A DNA stretch of 64,000 nt from Halobacteriales archaeon YIM A00010 (GTDB taxonomy: Archaea; Halobacteriota; Halobacteria; Halobacteriales; Haloarculaceae): positions 310,001 through 374,000 of the forward strand of contig JAKCFJ010000002.1 of assembly GCA_025041175.1 (NCBI GenBank), given 5' to 3'. Below are positions 16,981 through 25,717 of the stretch, one piece after another (the first letter of the stretch is position 1; each line of letters starts with the position of its first letter). The notes beneath the pieces were generated by a model that saw only the letters and a program-made list of their open reading frames with translations, made no database searches and was not told where the DNA came from. The translations under genes were made by a program, and so were the position numbers.

Positions 16981-17706
16981 ATGACCGCACAGGTCACCGT
17001 CTGGAACGAACACGTCCACGAACGGGAAGACGACGACGTTGCGGAGATCTATCCGGAGGGGATCCACGGCGCCATCGCGGACGGCCTCGAAGCCGACGGC
17101 CACGCCGTCCGCACGGCGACCCTCCACGATCCCGAGCACGGACTCGACCGGTCGGCGCTCGCGGAGACCGACGTGTTGGTGTGGTGGTCCCACTGCGCCA
17201 ACGACGAGGTCAGCGATAGCGTGGCCGACCGGGTCGTCGACCGCGTGCAGGAGGGAATGGGGTTCATCGCGCTGCACTCGGGCAAGAACTCCAAACCATT
17301 CAAACAGCTGATGGGAACGTCGTGTGACATCAAGTATCGCCACGGCGGGGAGTTAGAGCGCGTCTGGGTAGTCGATCCCGGCCACCCGATCGCGGACGGG
17401 CTACACGAGCAGTTCGAGATCCCCTCGACGGAGATGTACGGTGAGCCGTACGACGTGCCCGAACCCGACCGGACCGTCTTCACCTCGTGGTTCGAGGGCG
17501 GGGAGGTGTTCCGGTCGGGCCTGTGTTACCGTCGCGGTCGGGGACGGATCTTCGCGTTTCGGCCCGGTCACGAGGCGTATCCGATCTACCACCAACCGGC
17601 GGTCAAACGGGTGCTGAGCAACGCCGTGGCGTGGGCGACACCGACCGAGGGAGCCACTACCACCTCGGGAGCCGTCGATCCCATCGAGTCGATCGAAGAG
17701 TCGTAA
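16981..17706 (+). CDS. ThuA-like protein, cytosolic
   Basis: This 241-residue ThuA-domain protein has no signal peptide. It shows the class I glutamine-amidotransferase-like fold: VTVWNEHVHER at the first strand, ETDVLVWWSHCANDEVSD, and GMGFIALHSGKNSKPFKQLMG. His residues in WSHC, ALHSG and FRPGHEAYP are in the places conserved in ThuA. ThuA proteins act with 3-keto-trehalose or other 3-keto sugars in rhizobia. I chose the ATG at 16981; a longer frame from 16834 overlaps the divergent gene. The unknown 626-aa gene follows after 68 bases and is likely co-transcribed. Confidence 0.88.
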   Translation: MTAQVTVWNEHVHEREDDDVAEIYPEGIHGAIADGLEADGHAVRTATLHDPEHGLDRSALAETDVLVWWSHCANDEVSDSVADRVVDRVQEGMGFIALHSGKNSKPFKQLMGTSCDIKYRHGGELERVWVVDPGHPIADGLHEQFEIPSTEMYGEPYDVPEPDRTVFTSWFEGGEVFRSGLCYRRGRGRIFAFRPGHEAYPIYHQPAVKRVLSNAVAWATPTEGATTTSGAVDPIESIEES

Positions 17707-17774
17707 CAAGAGCGGCCGTCTGTCGACGGCGAGTGATCCGAACCTTGATTGTCGAGCGCGTCCGGACACCGATC

Positions 17775-19655
17775 ATGGTCGAGATAGCGGCCCGAACGCC
17801 GATCAGTCAGCCGCCCGAGTGGGCGCTGCTCCAGCGCAGCCTGTTCGATCTGCTCGCTGACGCCGTCGATCGGTTCGTCGCGGAGTACTTCGAGGAGAAC
17901 GGCGAGCCGTTCTGGCCACCGGAAGGACACGTCGGGTGCGATGGGTTCGACGACGTGGTCGAGGGGTTTTACAACTGGCCGCTGGTGTACGCCATGGGCG
18001 GCCACGAGCGAATCCTGACCCAGGCCCGAACCGTGTACGAGGGGGCGCTCAGACGGGGTGAGCGAACGGACACGCCGTTTGGTCACCCGATGGTGGTCGA
18101 AGAATTCGAACACTGCCGAGACTGGTTCCACATGGGCGAGGGAAACCAGTACACGTACAACATGGGGCTTGCAGCACCCGACGACGACCGCGTTACGGAG
18201 CGGGCAGAACGGTTCGCACAGCTGTACTTCGGGGACAGCGACACCGACAACTACGACGCCGAGAAGCGTCTGGTTCGCGGACCGATGAACGGCGGAATGG
18301 GACCGGAGTACTGTGATTTCTCGGCGTACGAACACCATCCCTACGGCGCTGACTACCGGTGGGCGCGTCACGGACTTCCGTGGCGGGATCTGGAGTTCGA
18401 CAGCGCCGCTGATCTGCTCGATCCCGACAACGAAGAACGCCTGTTCGAGGTGCTCGAACAGCGGTGTTCGAAGGGTGACATCCCACTCAACCTCAACGTG
18501 ACGAGCCTGATGACCAACGCGTATCTCCACACCGGCGACGACCGGTACCGCGAGTGGGTGTTGGAGTATCTCGCGGCGTGGCGCGAACGGACCGACGCAA
18601 ACGGCGGAATCGTTCCGGACAACGTGGGTCGGTCGGGAGAGATCGGGGAGTACACCGATGGCTCGTGGTACGGCGGCTACTACGGCTGGTCGTGGGGCGG
18701 CTGGCACTACGTCGGCATTGGGCCGGTCGTCGCCGCCGAGAACGCCGTGTTGCTGGACGGTGACCGGGAGCACCTGTCGTTTCCGCGCTCCCAGCTGGAC
18801 GTTTTGATAGACGAGGGCATCCCGGTGAGCGACGGCGAGGGCCACGAGACGCTGTACGTCCCACACAAGCACGGCGATCCCGGCGACTACCAGTACGACG
18901 CTTCGGGCGTGCTCACCGACGACGGCGACGTGCTCTGGCGCGACGGCTGGTACGAGTTCCGCCCTCACCGCGACGATCCGTACGCCGTTCACCTCTGGTA
19001 CGCGTCGATGGACGACGACGACCGCGAGCGCGTGCGCCGGCTCCGGGATTGGGGAGCACAGCCGTGGACCGGGGTCGATCCGACGCCGTCGACGAAACAC
19101 GGTGCCGGAGAGGAGTACGCGTGGCTCGCTCACCTCGACGGCGAGTTCCCGAACTACCCGGAGCGGCTTCTCGAGGCCACCCATTCGCGCGTCCACCAGC
19201 GGCTCACACGCATGCGCGAAGAAAACACGATCGAGATCGACGAGGACTACCTCCGCGACCGCAACCCCGTGTTCCACCGGGCGTTGCTCCAGCTCACCAT
19301 GGGCGCGCCCCAGCCGGTGTACTACGGCGGACTCGTGATGGCGCAGGTGCGCCACTTCGACGCGGACCGAGGACGGCCCGGACTCCCGCCGGGCGTTGAG
19401 GCGCTCGTCACCGGTGTGAACGCCACCGGGATCGGACTGACGCTCGTCAACACCGGCGCCAAACCCCGGGAGCTAGTCGTGCAGGCCGGCGCTTACGGCG
19501 AACACCGGTTTGGGCGAATCGCGTACGACGAGGAGACGGTCGTCCCCGACTCGAACGCCGTTCGGATCGCGCTCCCGAGCGGGACGAAACTGTCCCTCGA
19601 GGCCGAACTCGATCGTTTCGCGAACGATCCGACGTACGACAGCCCCGTCGCCTGA
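17775..19655 (+). CDS. Unknown 626-residue protein, possibly an alpha/alpha-barrel carbohydrate-active enzyme
   Basis: No family is recognised with confidence. The protein is soluble, acidic and has no signal peptide. It is rich in aromatic residues in repeated helical-hairpin-like segments: EGFYNWPLVYAMGG, EHCRDWFHMGEGNQYTYNMGL, GGYYGWSWGGWHYVGIGP and YAVHLWYASMDD. This suggests an alpha/alpha toroid like six-hairpin glycosidases or lyases, but that is inference. The last about 80 residues (GVNATGIGLTLVNTGAKPRELVVQAGAYGEH) look like a beta-sandwich. The start at 17775 is 68 bases after the ThuA gene, so it probably acts on the same sugar-like compound. Confidence 0.8.
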   Translation: MVEIAARTPISQPPEWALLQRSLFDLLADAVDRFVAEYFEENGEPFWPPEGHVGCDGFDDVVEGFYNWPLVYAMGGHERILTQARTVYEGALRRGERTDTPFGHPMVVEEFEHCRDWFHMGEGNQYTYNMGLAAPDDDRVTERAERFAQLYFGDSDTDNYDAEKRLVRGPMNGGMGPEYCDFSAYEHHPYGADYRWARHGLPWRDLEFDSAADLLDPDNEERLFEVLEQRCSKGDIPLNLNVTSLMTNAYLHTGDDRYREWVLEYLAAWRERTDANGGIVPDNVGRSGEIGEYTDGSWYGGYYGWSWGGWHYVGIGPVVAAENAVLLDGDREHLSFPRSQLDVLIDEGIPVSDGEGHETLYVPHKHGDPGDYQYDASGVLTDDGDVLWRDGWYEFRPHRDDPYAVHLWYASMDDDDRERVRRLRDWGAQPWTGVDPTPSTKHGAGEEYAWLAHLDGEFPNYPERLLEATHSRVHQRLTRMREENTIEIDEDYLRDRNPVFHRALLQLTMGAPQPVYYGGLVMAQVRHFDADRGRPGLPPGVEALVTGVNATGIGLTLVNTGAKPRELVVQAGAYGEHRFGRIAYDEETVVPDSNAVRIALPSGTKLSLEAELDRFANDPTYDSPVA

Positions 19656-19743
19656 GAGGGACGCGCCACGGGATTCGATCGCTGTGTCCGTTCGGAACGG
19701 CCGAACGTCCCGACCGCTCGTTCGAGGGTTTCACTGGGAGAAA

Positions 19744-21213
19744 TCACCGATGCTCCAGGACGACCGGCGTCACCAGTGATACGCCCGCCAGCAGTAGTAT
19801 CGCTACGGCAACCGGGCTCGTGTAGATGATGTCCCAGCTCCCGTTCGAGAGTTCGAGCGATCGCCGGAGATTCTGCTCGGCGATCGGTCCCAGGATCAGG
19901 CCCAGAACCATCGGAGCCAGTGGGTACTCATCCATCCGCAAAAGGAAGCCGATCACGCCGGCAGCGACCATCACCCACATGTCCAAGACGCTCGCCCGGA
20001 GCGCGAACGCGCCGACGACACAGAAGACGAGGATGCTCGGCCACAAATACTTCGGCGGGAAGTTGATGACCCGGACCCAAAGGTGTGCTCCGAGCAGCCC
20101 GAGGAGGAGAATGACGACGTACACAACGAAGAATCCGATGAAGATCGAGAACACGAGCCCTGGTTCCTTTTCGAACAGCCCCGGTCCCGGCTGAATCCCG
20201 TGAACGAGGAGCGCGCCGATCAGGATGGCCGTAACGGAGTCCCCAGGGATCCCCAACGTCAGCGTTGGCACCAGTGCTCCGGCGGTGCTCGAATTGTTCC
20301 CGGATTCGGCGGCTGCGACCCCTTTGACGTTTCCCTCCCCGAACGCTGGTGTCGCGTCGGTCACCCATCGCTTGGCCTCGTTGTACGTCACGAAGGCGGC
20401 GATGTCTCCGCCTGCGCCCGGAATCGCGCCGATGAGCGTTCCCGCAACGCTCGATCCCAGCGTGACGTTCCGTATGTTTTTCAGATCCGAAAGCGACGGT
20501 GTGATACCAGCTACGTCCTGTTTCACGTCGAGCGATCCGATTCCCTCCCGGTACCGGTCGAGCCCTTCGGCCAACCCGAAGAGACCGATCATCACCGCGA
20601 TGAATTCGATCCCGGCGCTCAGTTCCGGAACCCCGAAGGTGAACCGAGGCTGACCCAGCGTCGGATCCAAGCCGACCGTCGCGATCAACATTCCTAGCAG
20701 TCCCGAAAGCATTCCTTTGGCGACCGAGTCGCCACTGATGCTCGCGATGATCGTCAATCCGAAAAACGCGATCGCAAAGTACTCCGGCGAACCCATGCTG
20801 AGCGCGACGGTTGCGATCTGTGGGGACAGAAACGTGATGAGAACGACGGAGACGACCCCGCCCACGAACGAGGCGACAGTCGCAACACCGATCGCCCTTC
20901 CGGCCGATCCCTGTTCGGACAGCGGGAACCCATCGAAGATCGTCGCCGCAGCACTCGGCGTTCCCGGAGTCCGAATGAGAATTGCCGGGATCGACCCCGC
21001 GTACAGGGCACCCCCGTAGACGCCGAGCAACAGCATCATTCCTTCTGTGGGATTCATTCCGAACGTCAGCGAAACGAGCACTGCGACCGTCATCGTCGCC
21101 GTCATCCCCGGAATCGAACCCATGACAATCCCGATCGTAACCCCGAGAACGATCAACGAGAGCGCGAGGGGTTGGAACACCAACGACAGCCCCTCGAAGA
21201 AGCCGGCGAGCAC
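19744..21213 (-). CDS. tctA: Tripartite tricarboxylate transporter, large permease TctA
   Basis: This is a 489-residue membrane protein with about 12 helices and classic TctA motifs: VLGVTIGIVMGSIPGMTATMTVAVLVSLTFGM, YGGALYAGSIPAILIRTPGTPSAAATIFDGFPL and TLIGAIPGAGGDIAAFVTYNEAKRW. It forms the channel of a secondary, ion-driven importer together with TctB and the binding protein TctC. It is the last gene of the tctC-tctB-tctA operon; one base separates its start from the TctB stop. Confidence 0.95.
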   Translation of the reverse strand: MLAGFFEGLSLVFQPLALSLIVLGVTIGIVMGSIPGMTATMTVAVLVSLTFGMNPTEGMMLLLGVYGGALYAGSIPAILIRTPGTPSAAATIFDGFPLSEQGSAGRAIGVATVASFVGGVVSVVLITFLSPQIATVALSMGSPEYFAIAFFGLTIIASISGDSVAKGMLSGLLGMLIATVGLDPTLGQPRFTFGVPELSAGIEFIAVMIGLFGLAEGLDRYREGIGSLDVKQDVAGITPSLSDLKNIRNVTLGSSVAGTLIGAIPGAGGDIAAFVTYNEAKRWVTDATPAFGEGNVKGVAAAESGNNSSTAGALVPTLTLGIPGDSVTAILIGALLVHGIQPGPGLFEKEPGLVFSIFIGFFVVYVVILLLGLLGAHLWVRVINFPPKYLWPSILVFCVVGAFALRASVLDMWVMVAAGVIGFLLRMDEYPLAPMVLGLILGPIAEQNLRRSLELSNGSWDIIYTSPVAVAILLLAGVSLVTPVVLEHR

Positions 21214-21214
21214 G

Positions 21215-21724
21215 TCAGTAGAGCACCCCGTGTCCGGCGTGAATCAGCCCGGGCAGTATCGCTCTCACCGGAATGAACGGGCTTTCGGGCAGGGGGACCC
21301 GGAGGAAAACGACAAAGAGGTAGTACAGCAGTAGCGATACGCCGACGGCGCTCGTACCGATGCGCACAACTGACCTCGCACCCGAGTACACCATACAGAC
21401 GACGAGAAACGTCGTCGTTGCGGTAACGAACCCGAGCCACGGTAACGACAGCACGTAGATCGCAACCAACGCCGCCACTGCTCCCACCGTTTTGACCTGA
21501 CCACTTCGTATCGTGTGCGCGTTCGCTTCCGCCTCGTACACGCTTCGTCCGAGCTGGAGCAACGCGAACCCCCCGATCAGGACGGCAATAACCCTCGGAT
21601 AAAACGCCGGTCCCGTCTCTGCCGTCCCGACAGGGAGGTCCTCCGACGCGAGGAAGATGCCCCCGGCTAACAGCAGCCAGAGGATCGATCCGACCGTGTC
21701 GGTGTGCCGTATCTCCGCTTTCAT
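21215..21724 (-). CDS. tctB: Tripartite tricarboxylate transporter, small permease TctB
   Basis: This 169-residue protein has four hydrophobic segments, including TVGSILWLLLAGGIFLASE, FYPRVIAVLIGGFALLQLG and TVGAVAALVAIYVLSLPWLGFVTATTTFLV, the usual TctB organisation. The motif ETGPAFYPRVIA is typical. It is positioned between tctC and tctA in the standard order. Confidence 0.9.
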   Translation of the reverse strand: MKAEIRHTDTVGSILWLLLAGGIFLASEDLPVGTAETGPAFYPRVIAVLIGGFALLQLGRSVYEAEANAHTIRSGQVKTVGAVAALVAIYVLSLPWLGFVTATTTFLVVCMVYSGARSVVRIGTSAVGVSLLLYYLFVVFLRVPLPESPFIPVRAILPGLIHAGHGVLY

Positions 21725-21738
21725 TCTCTATCAGATCC

Positions 21739-22743
21739 TCATTCTCCCTTGATGCCGAGCTCGTCGATGAGATCACCGAACCGAGTGGATTCGTCCTGCA
21801 TGAACTGCTCGAACTCCCCGGAATCCCTGTGCACTCGCCCGAAGTTGTTGTTCTGCATGAACTCTTTGAACGCGTCGGAATCGTAGATCTCGTCGAAGGC
21901 CTCCTCGAGCGTCGTGACAATTTCCTCGTCCATTCCTGCGGGTCCACCGATCCCTCGCCAGGCGCCGATCGTCACGTCGTGTCCTTCTTCGACCAGCGTC
22001 GGAACGTCCTCGAACGCCGGATGACGTTCTTCGCCGAAGAACGCGAGCATCTCGAGGGGACCGTCCTGCACCTGTGATGAGACCTCCGCTGCGCTAGACG
22101 TCGTCGCTTCGGTCTCCCCGCTGAGAACCGCTTCGGTCGCCGGGGCGGCACCGTCGTATCCGATGTGATCCAGCTCGATGTCGGCCGCCTGTTCGAACGC
22201 CGCTGCTGCAAGGTGCCAGATCGCGCCTGTCCCGGAGTTCGAGACGCTGATCGATCCCGGGTTCTCCGACGCGTGATCGATGAACTCCGCGAGCGTACCG
22301 TACGGAGCGTCCTCGTGGACTGTGAGCGCTGCCGGATCGAAATTGTACTGCAGTATCGGCGTCATGTCCTCGTGCGTAACGTCACCGATGTCGAGGTGGG
22401 AAATCGTACAGATCTCGACTGTGAGGATCCCGATCGTGTGGCCGTCGGGCGAAGCGGTAGCGATCTTGTCGAACCCGACGCTTCCCGAACCGCCGGTCGT
22501 GTTCGTCACGTACGATGACGTATCTAACTGGTTTTCCACCTGATCAGCCAGCTGGCGCGCAGTGAGATCCGTTCCGCCACCCTCAGAGAACGGACAGATA
22601 ATTTCGATATCATCAGATGGGAAGTCGGACGCTCCCCCGTTCCCGCTATCGGGAGTCAACACATCAGTACAGCCCGCCAAACCGAGTGTCGTGCCCGCAG
22701 CAACCGCTGCAATAAATTCGCGTCTCCCGTTACCCTGTGACAT
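21739..22743 (-). CDS. tctC: Tripartite tricarboxylate transporter substrate-binding lipoprotein TctC
   Basis: This is a 334-residue Bug/TctC-type binding protein. It begins MSQGNGRREFIAAVAAG with a Tat motif and a lipobox ending in LAGC, then the acidic/Ser linker and the domain opening DIEIICPFSEGGGTDLTARQLADQVE, the Bug-family signature region. The start at 22743 puts the twin arginines seven to eight residues in; the longer frame to 22800 adds an unlikely leader. It delivers an unidentified carboxylate to TctAB. A perfect gtgaattcac palindrome lies at about 22807-22816 upstream. Confidence 0.92.
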   Translation of the reverse strand: MSQGNGRREFIAAVAAGTTLGLAGCTDVLTPDSGNGGASDFPSDDIEIICPFSEGGGTDLTARQLADQVENQLDTSSYVTNTTGGSGSVGFDKIATASPDGHTIGILTVEICTISHLDIGDVTHEDMTPILQYNFDPAALTVHEDAPYGTLAEFIDHASENPGSISVSNSGTGAIWHLAAAAFEQAADIELDHIGYDGAAPATEAVLSGETEATTSSAAEVSSQVQDGPLEMLAFFGEERHPAFEDVPTLVEEGHDVTIGAWRGIGGPAGMDEEIVTTLEEAFDEIYDSDAFKEFMQNNNFGRVHRDSGEFEQFMQDESTRFGDLIDELGIKGE

Positions 22744-23017
22744 ATCGTTGATCAACTGTCGTGAATACATAGTCGTTTTGGTGCTGACACTATTGGTCAT
22801 AATTATGTGAATTCACGGTGGCGTTGTCGGGAGCACGCTCTGTCTGAACCGGCGACAGAGTGTTCACAGACCGATAACCGACAGTATCAGTCAACGACTG
22901 TGCCGCTATTCACAACAGTCCCTATCACAGCCCGCCGCAAAACTATGAGTTAAGAGGCAGGCACAACAATCTGAACCCGAATGTCGACCAAAACGCTACC
23001 AGCGAGAGGTGATATCG

Positions 23018-23989
23018 ATGGCTGACGATCCGGACGTGGGCGTCCTACGGCGCGGGGTACACGGGCTGTCCACCGAGGACTTGGCCCAGCGACTCCGCGA
23101 ACGGCTCCCAGAGCGCGACGTCGTCCGTGCCGAAACTCCGCGTGCCGAGCGCGACCTCGTCGCCACTGCTCCCATCGTGGTGGGCCATCGGTTCCGGGAG
23201 GAGCTACTCGACCACGCCGAGGGGCTGGAGCTGTTCGCCTGTGCCGCGGCGGGCGTCGGCCACCTTCCCTTAGAGGGGATGAAGTCCCACGATATCGCCG
23301 TCACGAACGCCTCCGGCGTCCACGGCCCGCCTATCGCCGAGCAGGTCATCGGCAACATCCTCGTCTTCGTGCGCAACCTCCACGTCGGGTGGGAGCGCGG
23401 ACGAAACAGCGAATGGCGCCACTACCGGAGTTTTCAGAAGGAACTCGGCGACAGCACCGTCACTGTGGTGGGGCTCGGCGCTATCGGGCTGGCGACCGTC
23501 GAACGGCTCGAACCGTTCGGGCCACACACCATCGGCGTCCGTTACACGCCGTCGAAGGGCGGTCCTACGGACGAAGTCGTCGGCTTCGACGAGGCCGATC
23601 GCCACGACGCTCTTGCGCGCACTGATTACCTCGTTTTGGCTTGTCCGCTGACGGAAACGACGCGCGGTCTCATCGCCGGCGCGGAGTTCGACACGCTCCC
23701 GCCCGAGTCGGTGCTCATCAACGTCGGTCGCGGTCCCATCGTCGATACGGACGCGCTCACCGCTGCGGTCAAGAAAAACGCCATCCGCGGGGCAGCGTTG
23801 GATGTGACCGATCCCGAACCGCTCCCGGCCGATCACGACCTCTGGCGGATGCCGAACGTCCACATCACGCCGCACAACGCCGGCCACACGCCCCAATACT
23901 ACCCCCGCGTCGCCAACATCGTCGCTCGAAACGCCGAACGCGCGGCCGAGACTGGCACGTACGACGGACTCGAAAATCAGGTCGTCTGA
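23018..23989 (+). CDS. D-isomer-specific 2-hydroxyacid dehydrogenase
   Basis: This 323-residue protein has the family layout: a substrate-binding domain with ASGVHGPPIAEQVIGNIL, an NAD domain with VTVVGLGAIGLATVERLEPFG, the catalytic Arg in LINVGRGPIVDTDALTAA, the Glu in DVTDPEPLPADHDLW and the His in ITPHNAGHTPQ. The Gly-rich motif is close to GxGxxG. It is divergent from tctCBA, so it may reduce or oxidise the imported hydroxy- or keto-acid. The ATG at 23018 follows within ten bases of the longest start. Confidence 0.9.
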   Translation: MADDPDVGVLRRGVHGLSTEDLAQRLRERLPERDVVRAETPRAERDLVATAPIVVGHRFREELLDHAEGLELFACAAAGVGHLPLEGMKSHDIAVTNASGVHGPPIAEQVIGNILVFVRNLHVGWERGRNSEWRHYRSFQKELGDSTVTVVGLGAIGLATVERLEPFGPHTIGVRYTPSKGGPTDEVVGFDEADRHDALARTDYLVLACPLTETTRGLIAGAEFDTLPPESVLINVGRGPIVDTDALTAAVKKNAIRGAALDVTDPEPLPADHDLWRMPNVHITPHNAGHTPQYYPRVANIVARNAERAAETGTYDGLENQVV

Positions 23990-24808
23990 ACCTTTGTGCG
24001 GGTCTCTGCGTCCCCGTCCGGTATCGTACGAGCGACCACTCCGGCACGACCGTCTTCCGATCGGATTTCCCCCGTCCATCGTCGGTGAACAAGAGTTCCG
24101 TGTGACGGAACTACTTCGAGAGAAACCGGGAACGACGGCATATCTTTCGATCACCCAGGGAGCGAAGATTTCAGTCGTCGGCTTGCCGACCAGCGCACGG
24201 CCTCGTCTCTTTACGGTTGTACCCCGAGCGGGCACGCGACCGCCTGTTCACCAGGCGGGGACAATCGTTCACCAGTTCTCGAAGCCCGGTGTGGTGATAA
24301 TCGGGGGCATGGGCGACTCTGTGGACCAACGGAACACTGACCTCTCCGATTGGATACTGGACTCGTTGCCATGACAACAGTACGTTTGTTAGGGGGGAGA
24401 CCGGAGCGGATCACGCCCGATAAAACGTGTTTCAGAGCAGCATCGTTCGCTCACCGGCGTTCGAACGGGTGGAACGATTGCTGCGGCTCAGCGATGCAGA
24501 CATGTTCTACAATTTGTACTGTTGGTATGTATTCAGTACTCATATACGAATGAAGATTGTCCTCAATCGTTGAAAATTCATCGGTGCCGATTGTGTATCA
24601 CGGGGTCGTCGACAGCGGCCGGTGGAGAGAAACTCGAACAGAGCCACGAGAGGCGAGTCGTTTCGACGACCACATCCCGTCGAGATCGAACGAAGACAGT
24701 GGTAGCAGGCAAGTCTTAACGAATCTGAGCACGAGCACCATGCGGGTAACAGCTACCGGCTAGGACCGCCGAAAACGGCGCTACGTTCGTGGCAACTGGG
24801 GACGGGGG
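23990..24808. other. Long gap with an IclR-like relic in its left half
   Basis: Apart from the relic at 23994-24374 I see no gene. The right half (about 24380-24780) is non-coding, with an AT-rich patch near 24500-24560. It lies between the 3' end of the dehydrogenase gene and the 3' end of the convergent IclR gene. Confidence 0.5.
23994..24374 (+). pseudogene. Relic of an IclR-type effector-binding domain
   Basis: The frame encodes a segment (about residues 37-95) that follows the IclR ligand-domain pattern: TELLREKPGTTAYLSITQG, AKISVVGLPTSARPRLFTVV, then PRAGTRPPVHQAGTIVHQF. This parallels the family's eTGe.a.lav..G..vvv..ve.prpLr...rvGtr.PlH.ta.GKa. The HTH domain before it and the rest of the effector domain after it are missing, and the ends are not protein-like. 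It is best read as a decayed fragment, not a working gene. Confidence 0.5.
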
Positions 24809-25582
24809 TTACGAGTAGGTTGCCTGCAACTGGATCGATTTTGCGGTGGTGAGAACGAGGTCCGGATACTCCGATCGGAACGTATCACCCCACAACCGTC
24901 GGGTCGAGGACGAAATCGTGAGCGCGCCGAACGGGTATCCGTCGCTGTCCAGAACCGGTGCAGCGACGCACCGCACGCCCTCGACGCGCTCTTCGTCGTC
25001 CAGGGCGACTTCCTCCTTGCGGATCTCGGCCAGTTCGTCGTACAGCTTCTCTCGGTCCGTGATCGTGTTCTGCGTGCGTCGGGGAAGACCGTGCTCGTCG
25101 ATGATTCGTTCGACGCGTTTCTCGGGCAGATAGGCCAGTATCGCCTTCCCGGACGCCGTACAGTGCATGTGAACGCGACTCCCGACGTGGGTATCGGTCG
25201 GAAGGGCGCGACCACCCTGCGTCTGATACACGTAAACGCCTTTTCCCCGCCGTTCGGCGATCACCTGCACGCGGTCGTCCGTTTCCATCGCAAGCTCGTC
25301 GACAGCGATTTGGGCCGCCGACACGATCGGATGATTGCTCGCCTTGTATCCGCCGAACTCGAGGAACGAAAGGCTGATATCGTACGTATCGCCGTTCGAA
25401 GTCAGATACCCCTCCTCGGCCCACGATTGCAGGTGGCTGTGAACGGTGCTTTTCGGAAGGTCGAGCTGTTCTGCCAACTCCGTTACGCCCGCCCCCCCAA
25501 GCTCCCGAAGCCCCTGCAGAATGCGGATGGTCCGGCTGATCGTTTTGATCCCGCTTTGATTTCGGTTTGACGTCTGTGCCAT
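24809..25582 (-). CDS. IclR-family transcriptional regulator
   Basis: This is a 257-residue IclR protein. The winged HTH spans about residues 12-70 (GVTELAEQLDLPKSTVHSHLQSW), and the effector domain has GSRVHMHCTASGKAILAYLPEKRVERI and VEGVRCVAAPVLD. It is the last gene of the minus-strand group next to the phosphodiesterase and cyclase genes, and may control the ebo-like cluster. A perfect 9+9 bp palindrome lies about 50-70 bases upstream of its start. Confidence 0.93.
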   Translation of the reverse strand: MAQTSNRNQSGIKTISRTIRILQGLRELGGAGVTELAEQLDLPKSTVHSHLQSWAEEGYLTSNGDTYDISLSFLEFGGYKASNHPIVSAAQIAVDELAMETDDRVQVIAERRGKGVYVYQTQGGRALPTDTHVGSRVHMHCTASGKAILAYLPEKRVERIIDEHGLPRRTQNTITDREKLYDELAEIRKEEVALDDEERVEGVRCVAAPVLDSDGYPFGALTISSSTRRLWGDTFRSEYPDLVLTTAKSIQLQATYS

Positions 25583-25632
25583 GAACGACTAGTATGAGAA
25601 CAAGACAATAACTCTTTCCAACAATCCGATCC

Positions 25633-25652
25633 CATTGAACAGTTGTTCAATG
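25633..25652. promoter_or_regulatory. Perfect palindrome, probable IclR operator
   Basis: The arms CATTGAACA (25633-25641) and TGTTCAATG (25644-25652) are a perfect inverted repeat around a 2-base centre, the size and symmetry expected of an IclR dimer or tetramer half-site. It lies 51 bases upstream of the IclR start at 25582 and just downstream of the phosphodiesterase stop at 25718. I infer autoregulation. Confidence 0.6.
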
Positions 25653-25717
25653 CCTGTCAACGCCACAACGCCGGAGGTTGGGGACAGACCGACTGTTGGG
25701 CACGCGACGCGTGTCGT

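Noticed and set aside
17586-19355. 589-codon minus-strand open frame
   Set aside because: Antisense to the 626-residue gene; Val/Arg-rich without recognisable motifs.
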